Below, piece after piece: positions 55,373-62,003 of a DNA stretch of 64,000 bases. Both the position numbers and the translations under genes were made by a program. Below the pieces are notes generated by a model. It made no database searches, had not been told where the DNA came from, and worked only from the letters and a program-made list of their open reading frames with translations. Origin of the DNA: Mycobacterium sp. AZCC_0083. GTDB lineage: Bacteria > Actinomycetota > Actinomycetes > Mycobacteriales > Mycobacteriaceae. Each line of letters opens with the position of its first letter. Position 1 is the stretch's first letter. Where the stretch lies: NCBI RefSeq assembly GCF_014202335.1, contig NZ_JACHGP010000001.1, positions 419,804 through 483,803 of the forward strand. The letters are read 5' to 3'.

Positions 55373-56221
55373 TCACCAGACGCGGACGTAGTCGACGAGC
55401 ATGTTCGCTGGATAGGTACCGCCTGTGGGATCTCCTCCGCCGGAACCGGCGACCGCCAGATTCAGCACGGGGAACACTTTGTAGTCGGGGAAATTGAACG
55501 GCCACCCGTCGAGGGAGTTGGCAGGAACCTCGAAGTACGGCTGCGCACCGTCGACGTAGTCCATCCAGAAGTACATTCCTGCGTCATTCCACGTGACTCG
55601 CCACGTGTGCCACGCGCTGTCCACGGGGAACGGTTGGGTGGCGAACGAGGTGCCGTCCGATTTGGCGTGCACGGTGGTTCCCGAGGGCCAGTTGGCGTTT
55701 CCGTACCACTCGGCCATGTCGATTTCGCCGCCGACCTCGGGGTGGTCGTTCGACAACCACCAGGCGGGCCAGCATCCGAGGGTCAGGCAATCGAACTTGA
55801 TGCGCGCCTCCCAGGTGGTGTTGATGCCACCCCAGAAGTTGCCAACCAGCTTCCCGCTGACGTACTTGCCGTCGGGGTTCCTCGTCGCGCGGATGACCAG
55901 GTTGGAGTTGCCATCCAGGAATACGTGCTGGCGATCGTCGCGGTACTGCCCCATGTTCTCGGGCTTGTCCCAGAAGACGGGATTCCTGATGGTCTCCCGC
56001 GCCTTCGCCACATTCCACTTCGAGTAATCGGGGGCCGAGCCGGCCGGGCCGTCGAACTCGTCGTGGAACAGGTACGTCTGAGTCGCGCCGACCAGCGGCG
56101 GCGCCGTGGGCGGGGAACCCGGGCTTGCCGGTGCTGCCCCGGCCAGTGGCACTGGGAGCGCAGCAGCAAGCAGGCCAACCCCCGACATGAACAACAAGTT
56201 GCGACGATCTATCTCAGGCAC
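55373..56221 (-). CDS. Secreted GH16 endo-beta-1,3-glucanase
   Basis: A 282-residue glycoside hydrolase family 16 protein resembling Rv0315. It has a signal-peptide region (RRNLLFMSGVGLLAAALPVPLAG; the double Arg suggests possible Tat export), then the jelly-roll domain with the catalytic motif EIDMAEW at about residues 166-172 and TWEARIKFDC, FPVLNLAVAGSGGGDPTG. GTG at 56221 gives VPEIDRRNLLF; the frame is open upstream but without support. It ends 1 bp from the LLM gene stop, convergent. May act on plant or fungal glucan, or on host-related glycans. Confidence 0.88.
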   Translation of the reverse strand: MPEIDRRNLLFMSGVGLLAAALPVPLAGAAPASPGSPPTAPPLVGATQTYLFHDEFDGPAGSAPDYSKWNVAKARETIRNPVFWDKPENMGQYRDDRQHVFLDGNSNLVIRATRNPDGKYVSGKLVGNFWGGINTTWEARIKFDCLTLGCWPAWWLSNDHPEVGGEIDMAEWYGNANWPSGTTVHAKSDGTSFATQPFPVDSAWHTWRVTWNDAGMYFWMDYVDGAQPYFEVPANSLDGWPFNFPDYKVFPVLNLAVAGSGGGDPTGGTYPANMLVDYVRVW

Positions 56222-56337
56222 AGCGAGAGAATAAGGCCCAACGTCAGATCGCGCGCAATTCCGCCGCGCGCGTCCGCGCGTCGTGTCCGCCGGTGCATCG
56301 CCGCCCCAGGTCAGCGACGTCGAGGTCGTGACCCCGT

Positions 56338-57243
56338 TCAGAAAACGATGGTTTGGTTGCCATATCTGATGATGCGGTCCTCGCAATGCCACAGGACGGC
56401 GCGTGACAGCACGGCTCGCTCGACGTCGGCGCCGAGACGGACCAGGTCACCGACGCCGTGCCGGTGGTCCACCCGCACGACGTCCTGTTCGATGATCGGC
56501 CCGTCGTCGAGTTCTTCAGTGACGTAGTGGGCGGTCGCCCCGACGAGTTTGACGCCGCGCTCCTTGGCCCTCCGGTAGGGCGACGCGCCGATGAACGACG
56601 GCAGGAACGAGTGATGGATGTTGATCAGGGGGCAACCGACGTCGGCCAGGAACTGAGGCGTGATGATCTGCATGTAGCGGGCCAGCACCACCAGGTCGAC
56701 GTTGTGGCGCATTAGGTCGAGTTGACGCTGTTCCGCTTGTGCCCGAATGTCCTTGGTGGCGGGCACGTGCAGAAACGGCACGCCGAACGGCCGGACTTGA
56801 TCGGCCAGGTCGGGGTGGTTGGAGATCACCATCACCACCGACATGTCCAGTTCACCGCGACGGTTCCGCCAGAGCAGGTCGAGGAGGCAGTGATCGTCCT
56901 TGGACGCCATGATCGCGACCCGTTTGGGTTTGGCCGCCTCCGTGAGCCGGAAGTCCATCTCGAACGGCGCGGCCACCCGGTCACCGAAGTCACGTTCCAG
57001 GGCGTCACGCGCGGCGGTCAGTCCGGGCAGATGAAAGATCGTGCGCTGCACGAACGTTCCGCCGGACTGTTCGGTCGAATGTTGATCCAGGGACACGATG
57101 TTTGCCCCGGCATCGGCCAGGAACGCACTGACGGCCGCCACCAGCCCGGGCCGGTCGCCGCAGCGCAACAACAATCGGCCGACGTCTTTCACCGGCAGCG
57201 CCCCTTGACCCACCTCGGGGTACTGCCCGCTGACCGCCGCCAT
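56338..57243 (-). CDS. purU: Formyltetrahydrofolate deformylase
   Basis: A 301-residue enzyme with an N-terminal ACT domain (KDVGRLLLRCGDRPGLVAAV) and a C-terminal formyl-transferase fold holding the catalytic Asn-His-Asp set: INIHHSFLPSFIGASPY and the later VTEELDDGPIIEQDVVRV. It releases formate from 10-formyl-THF, feeding purine synthesis and C1 balance. Start choice: ATG at 57243 (MAAVSGQYPE) or ATG at 57261; neither has a strong ribosome site. Divergent from an SDR gene across 177 bp. Confidence 0.9.
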   Translation of the reverse strand: MAAVSGQYPEVGQGALPVKDVGRLLLRCGDRPGLVAAVSAFLADAGANIVSLDQHSTEQSGGTFVQRTIFHLPGLTAARDALERDFGDRVAAPFEMDFRLTEAAKPKRVAIMASKDDHCLLDLLWRNRRGELDMSVVMVISNHPDLADQVRPFGVPFLHVPATKDIRAQAEQRQLDLMRHNVDLVVLARYMQIITPQFLADVGCPLINIHHSFLPSFIGASPYRRAKERGVKLVGATAHYVTEELDDGPIIEQDVVRVDHRHGVGDLVRLGADVERAVLSRAVLWHCEDRIIRYGNQTIVF

Positions 57244-57420
57244 GACAACAGTGTGAAGCATGACGAGGCCATCGAATGGCCACATGGCCAGGTGACCATT
57301 GCTCGCGGTGACCGGTGGCTGGTCCCCGCTGGTCCGGCCTCTCCGACCCACCCCCGTTTCAACAAAGCGATAAATAGTTTACGGTTTAAGTGAACATCGA
57401 CGCAAAGGAGGCCACGAAGC

Positions 57421-58239
57421 GTGCGAATCATCGTCACGGGCGGCAACAGTGGCGTCGGACAGGCGACCGCGAGTGCGATGGCCGCGGCCGGTCACCAGGT
57501 CGTGATCGCCTGCCGGACGTTGAGCAAGGGCCGCGCAGCCGCCGCGGCGATGTCGGGTGACGTCGAGGTGCGCGAGCTGGACCTGGCCGATCTCACCAGC
57601 GTGCGGAAGTTCGCCGACACCGTGGACTCGGTGGACGTACTGGTCAACAACGCTGGCGTGCTCGGTCTGCCGCTCACCCGCACTGCCGACGGGTTCGAGG
57701 CGCACATCGGCACCAATCACCTGGGTCACTTCGCCCTGACATGTCTGCTCGGCGACCGGATCCGCGATCGCGTGGTGTCGGTGGCCAGCACCAACTACAA
57801 CACCGCGACCATCCACTACGACGACCTCAACTATCGCAGGCGCAAGTACAACCCGTGGGCTGCATACGGAGAGTCCAAGCTCGCGAACCTGTTGATGGTG
57901 CGCCAGTTGGTCGCCCGCGGAAAGACCGCGTACGCCTCCGATCCAGGAATGACGAACACTGCGATCACCCGCGACGGTTCGGGCGCGGTGCAATGGGCGG
58001 GCCGAGTGCTCTCGCCCCACATCGCTCAGAGTCCGGAGGACGGTGCCCGCTCCACCATTCAGGCGATCACGACGACGCTGCCGAATGGCACGTACCTCTC
58101 CCCTCGCGGCCTGATGCACCAATGGGGCAAGCCGAAGCCCACGAAACTGAAGGACAAGGCAGTCGATCCGGAAAGCGCGAGGAGGCTCTGGGACATGTCG
58201 GCCGAATTGACAGGTTGCGAGTGGCAGGACGAATCATGA
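57421..58239 (+). CDS. Short-chain dehydrogenase/reductase
   Basis: A 272-residue SDR: cofactor motif TGGNSGVGQATA, NNAGVLGLPL, catalytic YxxxK in AAYGESKLANLLMV, and VASTNYNT (the Ser upstream). Close to the retinol-dehydrogenase-like group. GTG at 57421 follows AAGGAGG. The promoter gap to purU is AT-rich (AAATAGTTTACGGTTTAAGTGAAC). First gene of a pair with the DUF35 protein; the stop overlaps the next start (ATGATG). Confidence 0.9.
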   Translation: MRIIVTGGNSGVGQATASAMAAAGHQVVIACRTLSKGRAAAAAMSGDVEVRELDLADLTSVRKFADTVDSVDVLVNNAGVLGLPLTRTADGFEAHIGTNHLGHFALTCLLGDRIRDRVVSVASTNYNTATIHYDDLNYRRRKYNPWAAYGESKLANLLMVRQLVARGKTAYASDPGMTNTAITRDGSGAVQWAGRVLSPHIAQSPEDGARSTIQAITTTLPNGTYLSPRGLMHQWGKPKPTKLKDKAVDPESARRLWDMSAELTGCEWQDES

Positions 58240-58700
58240 TGGCTGACATCGACTATCAGCGACCGCAGATGCGGTTGACGCCCAGCCCCACCGCCGAGTC
58301 GCACGCCTTCTGGACCGGCGGCGAACGCGGCGAGCTGCTGATCACCCGCTGCCACGGTTGCGGGCACTTCTTCCACCCGCCAGGCCCGGCGTGCTGGCGG
58401 TGTCGCAGCATGGACGTCGCGGCGGAGCCGGTGTCCGGCAAGGCCACCGTAGCGGCCTACACGGTCAACCGGCAGACCTGGATTCCAGGTTTCGAGCCGC
58501 CGTACGTGGTGGCCATCGTCGAGTTGGACGATGAGCCCGACGTCCGGCTCATCACGAACGTAGTGGGCGTGGCGGTGGACGACGTCCAGGTCGGAATGGC
58601 CGTCGAGGTGTTCTTCGAGGACTGGACCGCGCTGTCGGGCGAGGAGGACAGCCGGGTCTGGCTACCGCTGTTCCGCCCCGTCCAATCGGTCACTGCCTGA
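58236..58700 (+). CDS. DUF35 OB-fold protein with intact zinc ribbon
   Basis: A 154-residue protein with an N-terminal rubredoxin-like zinc ribbon, RCHGCGHFFHPPGPACWRCR, having both Cys pairs, and a C-terminal OB-fold (ATVAAYTVNRQTWIPGFEPP, GMAVEVFFEDWTALSGEED). DUF35 proteins bind acyl-CoA and partner thiolase-like enzymes. Start ATG at 58236 overlaps the SDR stop; the alternative ATG at 58239 differs by one residue. A second DUF35 protein, lacking half of the Cys ligands, lies at 60443-60856. Confidence 0.88.
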   Translation: MMADIDYQRPQMRLTPSPTAESHAFWTGGERGELLITRCHGCGHFFHPPGPACWRCRSMDVAAEPVSGKATVAAYTVNRQTWIPGFEPPYVVAIVELDDEPDVRLITNVVGVAVDDVQVGMAVEVFFEDWTALSGEEDSRVWLPLFRPVQSVTA

Positions 58701-58720
58701 ACCCTTCTCGGAGCCAGGGC

Positions 58721-59086
58721 TCAGGCTGGGATCCGTCGGCCGGACGGCGCGATGCCCGAGGTGCCCAGCAGTTCGACCGTGGAGTCCTTCGCCGTGATGT
58801 GGGAACACGCGTATGCGACGATGCAGCGCAGTGCGATCGTGGCGGCTCCACCGAGCCAACGCCCAGCCGTCGTCCACTCCGAGTGCAGGCCAAGGGTGAC
58901 CGGGGAACACACCCCGCCGAGGACGGCGCCGTAGCCGATCGTCGGCGTCACCAACAACCACAGCCAGCGCCAGCCGTGCAATCGCGGCGCCAGCACGAAG
59001 AGGACCGTTGCGCCGACGATCACGCCCGTGGCGTCGGCGAAGGGGAACCACACGTTCACGCCGCCCCACAGAAACGGTTGCGGCAT
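58721..59086 (-). CDS. Small hypothetical membrane protein
   Basis: A 121-residue protein with about three hydrophobic segments (FADATGVIVGATVLFVLAP, WRWLWLLVTPTIGYGAVLGG, LGGAATIALRCIVAYAC). No recognised family. Convergent with the DUF35 gene, 20 bp apart. The ATG at 59086 gives a plausible protein but no good ribosome site, so the true start could differ. Confidence 0.55.
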   Translation of the reverse strand: MPQPFLWGGVNVWFPFADATGVIVGATVLFVLAPRLHGWRWLWLLVTPTIGYGAVLGGVCSPVTLGLHSEWTTAGRWLGGAATIALRCIVAYACSHITAKDSTVELLGTSGIAPSGRRIPA

Positions 59087-59196
59087 TTCCTGTCAATGGT
59101 CGCAGGACAGGATCAATTCTGACCGTCGCGTCACCCGATGTACTTCTTCGCTTCGGGATCCCGAATCAGAACTCACCCATGGCTGACACTGCTAAT

Positions 59197-59214
59197 GTGA
59201 CAGTCGACTGTCAC
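59197..59214. promoter_or_regulatory. Perfect 18-bp palindrome upstream of APH-like gene
   Basis: GTGACAGTCGACTGTCAC, fully symmetric, 33 bp before the ATG at 59248. A classic operator shape. If the gene began at an earlier in-frame ATG (59179) the site would be inside coding sequence, another reason to prefer 59248. The regulator is not in the window or is not identifiable. Confidence 0.65.
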
Positions 59215-59247
59215 ACAGTTCCTCTCGACGACGATGGAGTCTCGGCC

Positions 59248-60360
59248 ATGCCCATTGCCCTACCGGTCACGCTGCGGTCGGCCGACGACCTCACCCCGGA
59301 GATTCTCACCACGCTGCTTCGTCGGTACGACCCGGCGGTCACCGTGACCGGCGTGACCTTGAACAAGACGTGGCAGGGCACCACGTCGCATCTGCATCTG
59401 GACGTCGACTATGCGGATGCGGACACCACCCTGCCCCACCGCCTGTTCGTCAAGACGCAGCTCGGCACCGTGCACGATCTACCCGAGGCCGTCGACGTCT
59501 CGCTGTCGGAAGGCGGTGGCGGCACGGTGCTACTCGACGACGAGACACGGTTCTACCGGGACCTCCGTGCCGATCTGGACGTCGAGACCATGACGACGTA
59601 CTTCGCCGAGCACCTCGACGGCCCCTCGCAGTTCCTCATCGTGGCCGAGGACATCACCCTGCGTGGCGCGCAGGTACCCGACGCCGTCGCGGGGCTCTCC
59701 GTCCAACAGGTCGACGACCTGCTGGCGACGCTGAGCCAGGTGCACGCCCCGTTCTGGGACAGCCCGCGATTGCGCGACAACGGCGACCTGTCCTGGCTAA
59801 ACCACCCGATCACTGGGAAGTTCGCGGAGTTCCTGCGCGCCAACGGGTTCAGTATCATTCGGATGTTCCTCGAGCTACCGTACAAGAAGGCGTTGCTCGA
59901 GGCTACGGGCGAGGACGCGGGCTCGATGGAGGCGGCTTTCTGGAAGCTGCAGGAGCACATGGCCGCAGCTCCAATGACCCTGCTGCACGGCGATCCGCAC
60001 CCGCGTAATACGTACGCGCTGCCCGATGGCCGGATGGGTGTGCTCGACTGGCAACTGGTTCGGCGGGGATCGTGGGCGCACGACGTCGGCTACGCGTTGA
60101 TCGGAGCGTTGCCACCCGACCTTCGGCGCGCCCACGAACGTGAACTGCTCGACAACTACCGCCGCCGACTGCGCGATGCCGGCGTCGCCGTGCCCGATCG
60201 CGAGCAGATGTGGACCACCTACCGGCGGAGCCCGGCGTGGGGCTTCTGCATGTGGGCGATCACGCCCGATCAGATGTACTCCGTCGAGATCGTCGAGACG
60301 GTGCTCGGCCGGTTCGCCGAGGCCTACTCCGACCTCGGCACCGGCGCGCTCCTGCGCTGA
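59248..60360 (+). CDS. Aminoglycoside phosphotransferase (APH)-fold kinase
   Basis: A 370-residue kinase-like protein. The catalytic loop is LLHGDPHPRNTYAL, with the Mg-binding motif as GVLDWQLVRRGSWAHDVGY. An N-terminal lobe with RLFVKTQLG fits. It resembles the ecdysteroid-kinase/choline-kinase-type APH proteins common beside acyl-CoA dehydrogenase genes in mycobacteria, not known drug-resistance enzymes. ATG at 59248 gives the family start (MPIALPVTLRSADDLTPEIL). Convergent with the DUF35 gene, with repeat A2 between them. Substrate unknown. Confidence 0.87.
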   Translation: MPIALPVTLRSADDLTPEILTTLLRRYDPAVTVTGVTLNKTWQGTTSHLHLDVDYADADTTLPHRLFVKTQLGTVHDLPEAVDVSLSEGGGGTVLLDDETRFYRDLRADLDVETMTTYFAEHLDGPSQFLIVAEDITLRGAQVPDAVAGLSVQQVDDLLATLSQVHAPFWDSPRLRDNGDLSWLNHPITGKFAEFLRANGFSIIRMFLELPYKKALLEATGEDAGSMEAAFWKLQEHMAAAPMTLLHGDPHPRNTYALPDGRMGVLDWQLVRRGSWAHDVGYALIGALPPDLRRAHERELLDNYRRRLRDAGVAVPDREQMWTTYRRSPAWGFCMWAITPDQMYSVEIVETVLGRFAEAYSDLGTGALLR

Positions 60361-60370
60361 CGTGATCCCG

Positions 60371-60440
60371 GCGAGCGCGCGCAAACTCGGGTTGCAGCGC
60401 GGCGTGTCGCCCGCAGACACGCGCGCTCGCGGAGAGGGGC
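60371..60440. repeat. Intergenic repeat family A, copy 2
   Basis: A 70-bp element between the convergent APH-like and DUF35 genes. The terminal arms GCGAGCGCGC (60371-60380) and GCGCGCTCGC (60421-60430) are a perfect inverted repeat. The inner blocks GCGCGCAAA, CGGCGTGTCGC and ACACGCGCGCTCGCGG match copy 1 beside hisS. Terminator-like placement. Confidence 0.75.
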
Positions 60441-60442
60441 GG

Positions 60443-60856
60443 CTATTTGGTGACGAATTCAGGTATGCGGTAACCGCTTTCGCCGAGGTCGACGATGCGG
60501 AGTTCTACCTTCTGGCCGATCCGGACGTCCGCGGGGTTCACGTCGACGACGGCGTTGATCCGCAGGCCAGGCTGCTCGGCCAGTTCGATGAGTCCGACGA
60601 CGTAGGGCGGCATCCGCCCCGGCACCAACCCTTGGCGGACCACGATATAGCTGAAGATCGTGCCGTCACCACTCACCTCCTCGAAGTGCACCGGCCCGCC
60701 GGTGTACCGGCTGCGCTCAAGCGGTGGATGGATCCACTTCCCGGTGTCATCGCATCGGCACAGCATCAGCTTGCCGTTCTTGAGGCCTTCCCAGTACGGC
60801 GCGGTGTCGGGATCCGGGACCGGGATCGGCGGAAGGAGTGCGGAATTGGTGGTCAT
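60443..60856 (-). CDS. DUF35 OB-fold protein with degenerate zinc ribbon
   Basis: A 137-residue DUF35 protein. The zinc-ribbon place reads LMLCRCDDTGKWIHPPLERSRY: the first Cys pair is half altered (CRC) and the second pair is absent, so zinc is probably not bound. The OB-fold part (GTIFSYIVVRQGLVPGRMPP, GQKVELRIVDLGESGYRIPE) is normal. Its start overlaps the thiolase-like gene stop by 4 bp (ATGA), so the two are coupled and probably form one complex, like Ltp/ChsH DUF35 pairs. Confidence 0.87.
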   Translation of the reverse strand: MTTNSALLPPIPVPDPDTAPYWEGLKNGKLMLCRCDDTGKWIHPPLERSRYTGGPVHFEEVSGDGTIFSYIVVRQGLVPGRMPPYVVGLIELAEQPGLRINAVVDVNPADVRIGQKVELRIVDLGESGYRIPEFVTK

Positions 60857-61989
60857 GGCTTCTCCCTGCTGTAGACGTTGGCGCCGCCGAACGGACCGCC
60901 GCCGGCGGTAACCAGCGCCAGTTGCGCGTTGTCGACCTGGCGCACGCCTGCCGCGTGCCGCAGTTGTAGCGCGGCTTCGTAATGGTGGTTGAGGCCGTGG
61001 ATGTAGCCCTCGGAGAGCAGGCCGCCGTGCGGATTCACCACGACGTCGCCACCGTAGGTTGCGCGTCCGGTCGAGAAGTACTTGCCCACCTCGCCCTTCT
61101 CGCAGAAGCCGAAGCCCTCCATGGTGGCCATCACGGTGTAGGTGAAGCAGTCGTACATGCAGGCCAGGTCCATGTCGGCCGGGCTAAGCCCGGTCCTCTC
61201 CCAGATCTTGGGACCGGCTGTCTGCGAGTACATCTCGGTGGGATCACTCCACTCGGTCCAACCTGCCCCGCCCTGAGAGTTCGACGAGCCGACCAACCAC
61301 ATCGGGTCCTGTTTGCAGTTGCGGGCGATGTCCTCGCCGGTGATCAGGACGGCCACCGCGCCGTCAACCTCCGACGTGCAGTCCAGCACGCGGAACGGTT
61401 CGTTGATCCAGCGGGCGGCGAGATATTCGTCCATCGTGAGCGGCTCACGCCGCAGCGCATGCTCGTTCGGCCCGGCGTGGGTGCGCTGCGTGATGGCGAT
61501 CTGCCCGAGATCCTCTGAGGTGGAGCCATATTCGTGTTGATGACGCCGAGCCCACATGGCGAACCACTGCGGTGGGACCATGAAGCCCGACGCGGTGTCG
61601 AACTGGTCGTGGTGTGGTACCTGCATCGGGCCCTCGATGTGCCCGAAGCGATAGCCCGAGCGACCGTTGAGCGAGCGGTACACCAGCACCGCCTTGCACA
61701 GACCCGCCTCGATCACCGCCGCGGCGGTGGCGATCTGGTCGGCCACCAGGTTCCCGCCGCCGTACATCGCGTTGGCCCAGGCCAATTCCTCGATGCCGAG
61801 CGCCCACCCCACGAAGATCGGTTGCTCGGAGTCGTTGGCCATGAACGTACAGATTCCGTCCACGTCGGCAGTGGTGAGCCCAGCATCTGCGATGGCCTCC
61901 CGACAGGCGGCCACCGCCATCCCGCGGGTGGTGCGGCCAGAATTGCGGCTGTAGGTCGTGCGTCCGATTCCAACGACGGCACAGGTCAT
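60853..61989 (-). CDS. Thiolase-like/lipid-transfer protein, nucleophilic Cys absent
   Basis: A 378-residue thiolase-fold protein of the SCP2/Ltp branch. Where a thiolase has its acylated Cys (NxxCSSG), this protein reads NAMYGGGNLVADQ, with no Cys. The late motif NPHGGLLSEGYIHGLNHHYE keeps a conserved His, and DCFTYTVMATMEGFGFC is also typical. Loss of the nucleophile plus a coupled DUF35 gene matches steroid side-chain aldolases (Ltp2 type), which do retro-aldol cleavage instead of thiolysis. ATG at 61989 follows a GGAGAGA site. An acyl-CoA dehydrogenase gene lies 14 bp upstream on the same strand. Confidence 0.85.
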   Translation of the reverse strand: MTCAVVGIGRTTYSRNSGRTTRGMAVAACREAIADAGLTTADVDGICTFMANDSEQPIFVGWALGIEELAWANAMYGGGNLVADQIATAAAVIEAGLCKAVLVYRSLNGRSGYRFGHIEGPMQVPHHDQFDTASGFMVPPQWFAMWARRHQHEYGSTSEDLGQIAITQRTHAGPNEHALRREPLTMDEYLAARWINEPFRVLDCTSEVDGAVAVLITGEDIARNCKQDPMWLVGSSNSQGGAGWTEWSDPTEMYSQTAGPKIWERTGLSPADMDLACMYDCFTYTVMATMEGFGFCEKGEVGKYFSTGRATYGGDVVVNPHGGLLSEGYIHGLNHHYEAALQLRHAAGVRQVDNAQLALVTAGGGPFGGANVYSREKP

Positions 61990-62003
61990 GTCGTCTCTCC
62001 GAT

